Source of the DNA: Agreia bicolorata
GTDB taxonomy: Bacteria > Actinomycetota > Actinomycetes > Actinomycetales > Microbacteriaceae
Length of the DNA stretch: 64,000 nucleotides
Direction of reading: 5' to 3'
NCBI RefSeq assembly: GCF_000938265.1
Contig: NZ_JYFC01000007.1
Location: forward strand, 1-64,000
The position numbers and the translations under genes are program-made. This document shows, one piece after another, positions 1-7,284 of this stretch. Numbering within the stretch: the stretch's first letter is position 1; each line of letters opens with the position of its first letter. Under the pieces are notes generated by a model. The model did not search any database, was not told the DNA's origin, and saw nothing but the letters and a program-made list of their open reading frames with translations.

Positions 1-26
1 ATCGAGATGGACGTAAAGTGTGGTCA

Positions 27-72
27 GGAGGGTGTTGAGGTCTGTTTTCACACACTGGGCTTAACACCCTCC
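27..72. repeat. Inverted repeat upstream of the first gene
   Basis: Arms GGAGGGTGTT (27-36) and AACACCCTCC (63-72) match perfectly. The pairing can extend inward three more bases with one G-U pair, leaving a loop of about 20 bases. No T-run follows on the plus strand, so it is a weak candidate terminator. It could be an operator, or the terminator of a gene left of the window. Confidence 0.4.
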
Positions 73-123
73 GCCTGCGATTAACAGCATCCACGCCGCC
101 CGAACCAATCGGACTCACTCATC

Positions 124-129
124 TAGGAT
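124..129 (+). promoter_or_regulatory. -10 element TAGGAT, leaderless promoter
   Basis: TAGGAT ends 6 bases before the ATG at 136. No Shine-Dalgarno sequence is present between them. The spacing predicts transcription starting at or next to the start codon. No clear -35 box was seen. Confidence 0.5.
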
Positions 130-135
130 TGAGAC

Positions 136-441
136 ATGCCCCGCAGCAACCGACCTCGTCGACGCGGGGCCGGCGACGACGACGACGACACCGAGCTCGA
201 CCTCAGCCGCATCCTCACTGGTGGTCGCCGTATCGAACATCGCCGCAGTGGTTCCTGGAACGTGCAGTCCGTGTCGCCCGCTCAGGCGGTCAAAGAGTAT
301 GTGTGCCCCGGATGCTCATTGCCGGTTCTTGCGGGAACGGCCCACATCGTCGCGTGGCGCGCTGATGGCCTGATGGGCGAGGCGAGCGACCTCGCCGGCC
401 GCCGCCACTGGCACAGCCACTGCTGGAAGATCGGAAACTGA
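136..441 (+). CDS. Small conserved protein with a Cys/His cluster
   Basis: Protein of 101 residues of unknown function. The N-terminus is basic and followed by an Asp run (residues 13-18). The middle holds a CPGC pair (about 57-60), and the C-terminus has an HWHSHCW cluster, so a structural zinc site is likely (inference). I recognise this layout as a small conserved actinobacterial protein often placed before an alpha/beta hydrolase, but the function is not known to me. The hydrolase gene starts 2 bases after its stop codon, so the two are probably co-transcribed. The start is supported by a -10 hexamer 6 bases upstream. Confidence 0.75.
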   Translation: MPRSNRPRRRGAGDDDDDTELDLSRILTGGRRIEHRRSGSWNVQSVSPAQAVKEYVCPGCSLPVLAGTAHIVAWRADGLMGEASDLAGRRHWHSHCWKIGN

Positions 442-443
442 CC

Positions 444-1163
444 GTGAGCACCATAGACATCCGCAGCACGACCGTGCTTCCTGCCATTCGCGAAGACATC
501 GTGCTGCACACCGACGACGGGTTCGGTCTCGTCGGAGAACTGGCTCTCCCCGAATCGGCAGATCCGGTCGCCACTCTCGTGACGCTTCATCCACTGCCTA
601 CGGGTGGTGGATTCATGGACTCGCACATTTTGCGCAAGGCCGCCAACCGGCTCCCCGCCCTCGCAGACCTTGCGGTGTTGCGCTTCAACACCCGCGGTAC
701 GTCGTCGCCTCGGGGCACAAGCGAGGGCGCCTTCGACCATGGCGTGGCGGAGCGCTGGGATGTGAAGGCCGCGATGGCCTTCGTCGCCGAGCGCTCGCTC
801 CCTCATCCGTGGCTTGTCGGGTGGTCGTTCGGAACTGAACTGGCACTCAAGTACGGCATCGAGCACACCGTCGACGGAGTCATCCTGCTGTCGCCGCCAC
901 TGCACCGCACCTCCGAAGAGGAGTTGGCGGCGTGGAACGACGTCGACGTGCCGGTCGTCGCGCTCATCCCCGAGCTCGACGACTACCTGCGCCCTCCCGA
1001 GGCGACGGCCCGGTTCGCGGCGGCGCCGAACATCGAGCTGGTTGCTGTGGAGGGCGGCAAGCATCTCTGGGTCGGCGAATCGCAGACGCGCAGAGTTCTC
1101 AGCGAGATCGTGGCCCGGGTGAACCCGGCCGTGCTTCCGCTGCCCGACACATACGAGGTCTGA
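444..1163 (+). CDS. Alpha/beta hydrolase
   Basis: Protein of 239 residues with a GTG start two bases after the preceding stop codon. The nucleophile elbow reads GWSFG, with Ser in the usual GxSxG position at about residue 133. An early HPLPTGGG segment resembles the oxyanion region of dienelactone-hydrolase-like and KANL3/Tex30-like hydrolases. A late Asp in IPELDDY and a His in EGGKHLW fit the remaining two triad residues. It is cytoplasmic, with no signal peptide. The substrate cannot be inferred. It is the second gene of a two-gene unit with the Cys/His protein and ends 7 bases from the convergent permease gene. Confidence 0.8.
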   Translation: MSTIDIRSTTVLPAIREDIVLHTDDGFGLVGELALPESADPVATLVTLHPLPTGGGFMDSHILRKAANRLPALADLAVLRFNTRGTSSPRGTSEGAFDHGVAERWDVKAAMAFVAERSLPHPWLVGWSFGTELALKYGIEHTVDGVILLSPPLHRTSEEELAAWNDVDVPVVALIPELDDYLRPPEATARFAAAPNIELVAVEGGKHLWVGESQTRRVLSEIVARVNPAVLPLPDTYEV

Positions 1164-1170
1164 GCGGCGG

Positions 1171-2223
1171 TTACCGTTCGTTTTGAATGGGAATGACCAC
1201 CTGTTTGATGATCAGGAGCAGTGAAGCTGCGACCGGGATTGCGACGAGTGCACCCAGAATGCCGAGCAGAGTGCCGCCGGCCAGGGCCGCAATCACCACG
1301 ACCGCGCCGGGAACGGAGACGGCGCGGTTCATGATGTTCGGGCTCAGCAGGTAGGCCTCCACCTGCATGTAGATCAGATAGTAGATGGCGGCCGCGATGA
1401 AGGTCGGCAGCGACCCGAGCCCGGGGATAAGGCAGACCAGCGCAATGATTATCGAGCCCGAGAGCGTTCCGACGAGCGGGATCAACGACAGCATGCCGGC
1501 CAGGAACGCCAAAACCGCGGGGAACGGCGCCTGGATGATCGACAGGTACACATAGCTGAGCACGAAGTTGATGGCGCCGAGCGAGAGCTGGCCGACAACG
1601 TAGCGACCCACGGCGTCGGTGATCTGCTCGCTGAGATCGGCGAAGCGTTCGCGTCGGGAGGCCGGGACGAGTCGGTACAGCGCACGCTTGATCGAGTTGA
1701 GTGATGCCGTGAAATACAGGGTGAGAATCAGCACGACGATGGTGCCGAACACGCCGTTCGCAATGCTGGCGCCGACCGCCAGGGCGCCGCTCGCGATGAT
1801 CGAGTAGTTGCCGACGTCGGTGAGGTACTTGGTCGCCTGATCGATCACGGCCTGTACATCGAAGCCGCCGAGCTGATTCGATAGATCCGATACCCACGTA
1901 CCCTGTTGTGCTCTGCCGACCAGCACGGGCACGATATCGAACAGCTGGCCGAGCTGGTCGACGATGATGGGCACGACGGCGAAGACGAGTCCGGCGATGA
2001 TGCCCGCGACCGCGACGAAGACCACGATGATGGCCAGCCAGCGGGGCAGCTTCTTCTTCTCGAGCCACGAGATCACCGGATCGAGGCCGAGGGCGATGAA
2101 GATGGCCGCGCCGATGTAGGTCAGGATCGTGGCGAGCGACTCGATCGACGTGAGAATCAGGATGCCGACACCGACGCCGAGCGTGCCGACGAGTCCCAGG
2201 GTGAATGCGTTGTGGATCTTCAC
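1171..2223 (-). CDS. AI-2E family permease (YhhQ/PerM-like membrane protein)
   Basis: Integral membrane protein with about eight hydrophobic segments in the layout of the AI-2E/PerM family (DUF20): an N-terminal hairpin, the ALGLDPVISWLEKK segment typical of actinobacterial members, a soluble stretch, then helices ending in an ALVAIPVAASLLLI-like segment. The family includes putative exporters and autoinducer-2 permeases, so the true substrate is unknown. I chose the GTG at 2223 (VKIHNAF...), giving 350 residues, because family members begin close to this motif. The frame stays open upstream to a GTG at 2361, which would add 46 atypical residues. The gene is convergent with the alpha/beta hydrolase and divergent from the membrane glycosyltransferase. 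Confidence 0.8.
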   Translation of the reverse strand: MKIHNAFTLGLVGTLGVGVGILILTSIESLATILTYIGAAIFIALGLDPVISWLEKKKLPRWLAIIVVFVAVAGIIAGLVFAVVPIIVDQLGQLFDIVPVLVGRAQQGTWVSDLSNQLGGFDVQAVIDQATKYLTDVGNYSIIASGALAVGASIANGVFGTIVVLILTLYFTASLNSIKRALYRLVPASRRERFADLSEQITDAVGRYVVGQLSLGAINFVLSYVYLSIIQAPFPAVLAFLAGMLSLIPLVGTLSGSIIIALVCLIPGLGSLPTFIAAAIYYLIYMQVEAYLLSPNIMNRAVSVPGAVVVIAALAGGTLLGILGALVAIPVAASLLLIIKQVVIPIQNER

Positions 2224-2371
2224 GAAACCTGCCTGCTCAAAGCTGTCGGATGTCGCCGGTGGAGTGTCCCGAATTCTATCGAGTGAGACGTGCTCGGGGC
2301 TGGCACCTCGCTCAGCCGCGCCACAGCCAGTCTCGAGCCTGCGCTCATGGGCCGGCCCCACCCTATAGCTC
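2224..2371. promoter_or_regulatory. Divergent promoter region between permease and glycosyltransferase
   Basis: About 150 bases separate the chosen starts. The segment 2362-2370 contains CTATAG, a self-complementary TATA-like hexamer that could serve as -10 on either strand. It lies very close to the GTG at 2372, so the plus-strand promoter or start is not resolved. Confidence 0.3.
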
Positions 2372-4336
2372 GTGCGCTCCTCAAATACTGACAGCCTGCC
2401 TCGATGGTGGGGCCAGCCGTGGCGGTTCCGAACCGGACTCGTCGTCGTCCTGGTCGTATCTGCTTCTCTTATGGTGTGGAACCTGGCGAAGGGCGGAGAC
2501 GCATCGTTCTACGAGGCGTCGGCGCGCTCGATGTCCGAGTCGTGGCACGCGATGCTCTTCGGTGCTTTCGACCCCGCGAGCACCGTCACCCTCGACAAGC
2601 TCAGCGGTTTCGCGGTGCCGCAAGCGTTGAGCATCCGGCTGTTCGGGATGTCGACCTCGGCGCTCGCTTTGCCGCAGGTGCTCGAGGGGCTGGTTACCGT
2701 GTGGTGCTGCTCTGTGATCGGCCTCAGGTGGGCGGGTCCCGGCGCGGGGCTCATAGCCGCAGCCGCTGCGGCAACCACACCGATCTTCGTGTCGATGTTC
2801 GCTCATCCGATGGAAGACGGCCTCGTCACCATGGCTCTCACGGTGGCGCTGTTGTTCTTTCAGCGTGCACTGTTGACCGCGCGATGGTGGCCGCTACTCG
2901 TCGCCGCGCTGTTCGTCGGCGTAGGGTTTCAAGCCAAGATGATGCAGGCTTGGTTCATCCTGCCTGCTTTCGTCATCGGCTGCCTGCTGTGGATGCAGGG
3001 TGGTTGGCTGCGTCGCCTCTGGCGGTCCGCGGTCGTATCGGCGACAGCCGTGGCCGCGTCGCTCGTGTGGGTGATCGTACTTCAACTCACGCCCGCCGAC
3101 GACCGCCCCTATATCGACGGCTCCACGAACAACAACGCCTTCGCCATGGTCTTCGGCTACAACGGTGTCGACCGGCTACTGCCGCACGCCGTGCCGGGGG
3201 CCGTAGGCGGTTCCGGCGCACACGCGCTGGCAGCCCCCGTTCTCTTCGCGTCGCCCTCGGACCTCTCTGCGGCGGGAGCCTCTCTGACGAAGCTGATCGA
3301 TCCGCTGTACGTCACGCAGGTGGGTTGGCTGTACCCCATAGCGATTGCCGCGATCGTGTTCGGGCTGATCTATTGGTGGCCGAGACGCGCCGCCACGCCG
3401 TCGGCTTCGTTCGCCATGCTCGGCGTCGTGGCCGTCTGGCTGATCACCGCCACGGCTGTTCTCTCGGTGGCCCATACCCCGCACACGGCCTATGTCGCAG
3501 CCATCGGCACTCAGCTCGCGATGCTGGCTGCCGTGGGATGGAAACAGGCCGTTCGACTACTACGCGCACCCAGCCGTCGAACGCGCCTCGCGGTCTGCGC
3601 CGTTCTGCTCGTGCAAGGCGTCTGGTCGGTGTTCCTCGCGATCGAGGGCGCGCTGCCTCCGGTCCTCGCCGTGCCCATGGCGGCTGTCTGCGGCGCGTGT
3701 TGTGTCGCGCTCGCGGCAACCGGATGGCGCAGTCGTTCGCGCCCCTCCATCGCGGCGCCGCGTCACGAACGCGTCAGGGCGACGGCTGTTCCTCTTCTCG
3801 CCGCTGCGCTGATTCTGAGCGGGCCGACAGCATTCTCGTTGCAGGTCGTCGATCCGGCCCGAAGCGGCAGTGGGGGCGACGCGTACGTGGGCATCAAACC
3901 GACCGGCACCGAAACGAATCCGCCTTCGTTCCGCCCATCCTTGCCCCAACTGTGGGGAGGCTCGGCCACCCTCTCGCCGCAGGTGGCCGATCTCGTCAAG
4001 GCAGCGCGCGAGGCGGGTGGAGGGGTGAACGGTGCACCGGATTTTGTCACAGACTCGTGGGCGCTTGCCGCGCAGGTGATCGATGCGACTGGCGACAGTG
4101 TGCTGACCGATGGTGGCTACTCGGGAACCGTCCCCGTGTTCACAGAGCCGCAGCTCGAGCAGATGATCGCCTCGGGTGCCGCTCACGTCTTGGCGGTGAA
4201 GCAGCATGCGCCGACCACCGACCCGGTCGAAGAGATCGTCCAGAATTCCACATGCACCCGGCTCGGTACTTTTACGACCGGCATCGCCGTGGCCGGGCCG
4301 AAATCTGGCTCTGTCGTGCTCTGGGACTGCGGCTGA
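2372..4336 (+). CDS. Membrane glycosyltransferase, GT39/ArnT-like
   Basis: Protein of 654 residues with about ten transmembrane helices. A first periplasmic loop after helix 1 carries GGDASFYEASARSM and a later DPASTVTLDKLSG, matching the acidic first loop of PMT/ArnT-type (YkcA/YkcB-like) polyprenyl-phosphate-sugar transferases. The C-terminal ~170 residues are a soluble extracytoplasmic domain (GSGGDAYVGIKPTGTETNP...), common in this family. It probably transfers a sugar from a polyprenyl-phosphate donor to an envelope acceptor; donor and acceptor are unknown. The start is a GTG with no convincing Shine-Dalgarno sequence, so the first residues are uncertain. Confidence 0.75.
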   Translation: MRSSNTDSLPRWWGQPWRFRTGLVVVLVVSASLMVWNLAKGGDASFYEASARSMSESWHAMLFGAFDPASTVTLDKLSGFAVPQALSIRLFGMSTSALALPQVLEGLVTVWCCSVIGLRWAGPGAGLIAAAAAATTPIFVSMFAHPMEDGLVTMALTVALLFFQRALLTARWWPLLVAALFVGVGFQAKMMQAWFILPAFVIGCLLWMQGGWLRRLWRSAVVSATAVAASLVWVIVLQLTPADDRPYIDGSTNNNAFAMVFGYNGVDRLLPHAVPGAVGGSGAHALAAPVLFASPSDLSAAGASLTKLIDPLYVTQVGWLYPIAIAAIVFGLIYWWPRRAATPSASFAMLGVVAVWLITATAVLSVAHTPHTAYVAAIGTQLAMLAAVGWKQAVRLLRAPSRRTRLAVCAVLLVQGVWSVFLAIEGALPPVLAVPMAAVCGACCVALAATGWRSRSRPSIAAPRHERVRATAVPLLAAALILSGPTAFSLQVVDPARSGSGGDAYVGIKPTGTETNPPSFRPSLPQLWGGSATLSPQVADLVKAAREAGGGVNGAPDFVTDSWALAAQVIDATGDSVLTDGGYSGTVPVFTEPQLEQMIASGAAHVLAVKQHAPTTDPVEEIVQNSTCTRLGTFTTGIAVAGPKSGSVVLWDCG

Positions 4337-4424
4337 AAGCGAGGTCGAGCGTGCACTGGGCGTACCCTGAGTGCAGCGCCAGGGTTGATCGGCTATCTTT
4401 TAATGTCTTTGTCTGGAGTAATCT

Positions 4425-6269
4425 GTGCGCTTTGTATTCGCGATCATCGCCTTCGTCGTTGCGACGGCCCTCATCGGTGTAGGTGTTGCCCAACGCACCT
4501 TCCTCCTGCCTCCGGGAAGTGTGAGCGTGGCGACCGCGGGTGCGACCGACCAGCCCTATGTGCTGCTCGACTCCGACACGCTTCGGGCGAATCCCGGTTC
4601 TCAGACCGTTTCGCTCAGTGGTGACTCCACCGTCTTCGTCGCCTACGGCCGCGACGCCGACGTCAAGGCCTGGCTGAGCGGCTCGAGCTACTCCCAGCTC
4701 GCCGTGGATGACGAATCCAAGAAGCTGACCGAGGCGGTCGTTCCGGCCGATCCGGCCGGCGCAAAAAACGTTGCCAGCGGGTCCGCCGATCCGGCCGGCA
4801 GCGACCTCTGGCTTGAGCAGTACACGGGCGACAAGTCGCTCACGCGCACCATCAATGTGCCCGCCGGCTACTCGGCGATCATCGCGTCGAACGGCACCGA
4901 TCCGGCGCCCGCCGACATCACCGTCGCATGGCCGATCGACAATTCGACCCCCTGGGCCGTGCCGCTTCTGCTGGCGGGCGCCTCCGTGCTCCTTGTCGGC
5001 CTGGCCCTTCTGCTCTGGGGTCTGTGGCACATGAGACGTCAGCAGGGGCCTCGACGCAAGCCGCCCACAGGAACACCTCGACGCCGGTTCTCGCCGGCCC
5101 GAACCAACGCGATCGAATCGGGAATGTCGAAACGACGCAAGGCCATCACCCGCTCGATGACCGCGGTGCTGCCCACGCTGCTTATTGCAGCGCTGGGCGC
5201 GGGGGCACCTCTCGCCGCATCGGCGAGCACGGTCACACCGACACCGCGACCCAGCTCCACCGTCGGATCGGATACGGGCTCGACGAGCGAACCGTCGAAC
5301 ACGCAGACCGACACCCCCACGCCTACTCCGACTCCCACGAGCACGGCTCCCGCGGCGGAGACCGTCCTCCCAGCCGTCACGGAGCAGCAGGCACAGACGA
5401 TCATCGAGCGCGTCATCGCGGTCGAGAGCGCGGCCAACGCAACATTCGACAGCAACGCTCTCGACGCCCGATTCACCGGTCCGGCGCTCGAACTTCGCAA
5501 GGCCGCGTACGCCATTCACGCGGCGCTCCCGGACTATGCGCTGCCCGCCGCCGTTCCGTCGGGAACCGCCGAGGTCGTCCTTCCTCAGGCGACCACAGTG
5601 TGGCCGAAGACGGTCTTTACGATCATCGAGAACGAAGACAAAACCGTCGCCCCGCTCGCCGTCACGCTGGTGCAGGAGTCGGCGCGCGCCAACTACAAGG
5701 TCGAGTACGCGATCTCGCTCGAACCCGACACCACGCTCCCGCCGGTCTCTGCAGCAAGCGTCGGTGCGTCGCGCCTCGCTCCAGACTCGAAGCTCCTGTC
5801 GATGACACCCGACGCCGTCGAGGCGGCCTACGCCGACATCCTCGCTCAAGGCTCCGCAAGCCCGTCGTTCGGCCAGATCGACACTGACGGAGACACACTT
5901 CTCACGAGCGTCGGCTCCGATTACAAGGCCACCAAGAAGGCGAAGATCGAGGAGACCGGTACGGCCACGATCGAGTTCGCGAAGGTTCCGGCCATCTCCG
6001 ATGGAATCGCGCTCGCGACGAACGACTCGGGTGCGATCCTGTCGTTCAACCTTCGTGAGTCCGAGGTGGTCAAGCCCACCCAGACGGGAGCGACCATCAC
6101 GCCGGAGGGTGCCGTCAAGGCGCTGTCGGGGCTCTCGGCCACAGGCAAGGGCGTCGAGTCGACCTACGACTACCAGCTGCTGTTCTACATCCCGTCCGCG
6201 GGTGATGCGGGCAAACCGACGCTGCTCGGATTCACCCAGGGCCTCGTACAAGCCAAGGAGCTTCCATGA
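4425..6269 (+). CDS. Large membrane-anchored protein with Pro/Thr linker (function unknown)
   Basis: Protein of 614 residues, GTG start preceded by GGAG. Visible parts: helix near 1-22; an extracytoplasmic beta-rich stretch (about 30-180); helix near 185-207 followed by a basic Arg/Pro segment; a further hydrophobic stretch near 243-268 ending in Ala-Ser-like residues; a Thr/Pro linker (TPTPTPTPT); then an extracytoplasmic alpha/beta region to the end. Similar proteins in Microbacteriaceae are sometimes labelled glycosyl transferase, but no catalytic motif is visible. An internal ATG at 5124 (MSKRRKAITR...) has a signal-peptide-like sequence after it and could be a second start giving 381 residues. 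Overlaps the next gene by ATGA. Confidence 0.7.
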   Translation: MRFVFAIIAFVVATALIGVGVAQRTFLLPPGSVSVATAGATDQPYVLLDSDTLRANPGSQTVSLSGDSTVFVAYGRDADVKAWLSGSSYSQLAVDDESKKLTEAVVPADPAGAKNVASGSADPAGSDLWLEQYTGDKSLTRTINVPAGYSAIIASNGTDPAPADITVAWPIDNSTPWAVPLLLAGASVLLVGLALLLWGLWHMRRQQGPRRKPPTGTPRRRFSPARTNAIESGMSKRRKAITRSMTAVLPTLLIAALGAGAPLAASASTVTPTPRPSSTVGSDTGSTSEPSNTQTDTPTPTPTPTSTAPAAETVLPAVTEQQAQTIIERVIAVESAANATFDSNALDARFTGPALELRKAAYAIHAALPDYALPAAVPSGTAEVVLPQATTVWPKTVFTIIENEDKTVAPLAVTLVQESARANYKVEYAISLEPDTTLPPVSAASVGASRLAPDSKLLSMTPDAVEAAYADILAQGSASPSFGQIDTDGDTLLTSVGSDYKATKKAKIEETGTATIEFAKVPAISDGIALATNDSGAILSFNLRESEVVKPTQTGATITPEGAVKALSGLSATGKGVESTYDYQLLFYIPSAGDAGKPTLLGFTQGLVQAKELP

Positions 6270-7228
6270 GTTCGGTTCCCCCTTCCGCTGCCAGCCTTCG
6301 GGGTGCTGTCGATCTGTCGTCGCTGGTCAACCGACCCGCGCCCGGAGCCGCGGCCGCTCAGGCCGGTGCTGCTCCAACAGCAGCGGGTGCACCCGTGCCG
6401 CTGCCCAGCCTCGTGATCGAGGGAACCGACGCGGCCTTCAGTGCCTTCATCGAACTGTCGAACACGGTTCCCGTCGTGGTCGTGGTCGGTGCGTCATACA
6501 ACGAGCCGAGCGGCCAGCTCGACACCATCCTGCGCGGCCTGACCGCGGAGTATGCGGGTCGCTTCGTTCTCGTCACGGTCGAGGCCGATGCCAATCCGCA
6601 GTTGGCTCAGGCTTTCCAGGCCCAGACGCTTCCCACGGTCGCCGCTGTCGTCGGCGGTCGGCCCATCGGGCTCTTCGCCGGTGTCCACCCGGTCGAGCAG
6701 GTGCGCGACGTGATCGAGCAGGTGCTCGAGCTCGCCGCGCAGCAGGGCGTCACAGGAACCGCGGTCGTCGACGGTGCGCCTGAAGGCGAGCAGTCGGAGC
6801 CCGTGGAGGCACCGCTGCCCCCTCACCACGCCGAGGCTTACGATGCGATCGCACGCGGAGACTTCGACGAGGCCATTCGCGAATACGAGCTGGCCATCAA
6901 GCAAGACCCCCGCGACAGCCTCGCGGTCGCAGGCCTCGCCCAGGTGAGCCTGCTGGCGCGGCTGAAAGACAAGACACAGGCCGAGATTCGCAACAACGCC
7001 GCAGCGCGGCCGACAGAGCTTGAGCCCCAGCTGCTGGTCGCCGACCTCGATCTGTCGGGCGGACACGTCGAAGACGCTTTCGACCGGCTGTTGACGCTCT
7101 TCCCGACGCTCGACCAAGACGGCAAGAACACTGTTCGGGCGCGTCTGATCGAGCTCTTCGAGGTCGCCGGAATCGACGACCCTCGCGTAGTCAAGGCCCG
7201 CGCCCGCCTCACGGGGCTTCTCTACTAG
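6266..7228 (+). CDS. Thioredoxin-fold/TPR protein of the YbbN/CnoX type without CxxC
   Basis: Protein of 320 residues. A Pro/Ala-rich N-terminus is followed by a thioredoxin-like domain (about 45-160) ending in the cis-Pro region QTLPTVAAVVGG, then TPR-like helices with HHAEAYDAIARGDFDEAIREYELAIKQDPRD near 190-220. The usual WCGPC active site is replaced by YNEPS, so it cannot do disulfide chemistry. E. coli CnoX/YbbN is a chaperedoxin working with GroEL and DnaK; a holdase role here is inference. The start codon overlaps the preceding stop (ATGA), indicating co-translation with the large membrane protein. A strong bidirectional terminator follows. Confidence 0.85.
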   Translation: MSSVPPSAASLRGAVDLSSLVNRPAPGAAAAQAGAAPTAAGAPVPLPSLVIEGTDAAFSAFIELSNTVPVVVVVGASYNEPSGQLDTILRGLTAEYAGRFVLVTVEADANPQLAQAFQAQTLPTVAAVVGGRPIGLFAGVHPVEQVRDVIEQVLELAAQQGVTGTAVVDGAPEGEQSEPVEAPLPPHHAEAYDAIARGDFDEAIREYELAIKQDPRDSLAVAGLAQVSLLARLKDKTQAEIRNNAAARPTELEPQLLVADLDLSGGHVEDAFDRLLTLFPTLDQDGKNTVRARLIELFEVAGIDDPRVVKARARLTGLLY

Positions 7229-7230
7229 AT

Positions 7231-7277
7231 CGTTCCCTGGGCCTGTCGAAGGGCTTCTTCGACAGGCCTAGGGAACG
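7231..7277. terminator. Bidirectional terminator between convergent genes
   Basis: Arms 7231-7251 and 7257-7277 are 21 bases each, complementary except at one position, with a 5-base loop. It sits exactly between the stop codons of the TPR protein (7228) and glgB (7285), so it can end both transcripts. The outer part (CGTTCCCTGG) recurs at 21588. Confidence 0.85.
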
Positions 7278-7284
7278 ACGCGTT

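Noticed and set aside
4272-6251. Minus-strand open frame of 659 codons opposite the large membrane protein
   Set aside because: Product is Arg/Gly-rich with no recognisable domain; it is the usual GC-rich antisense shadow of a real gene.
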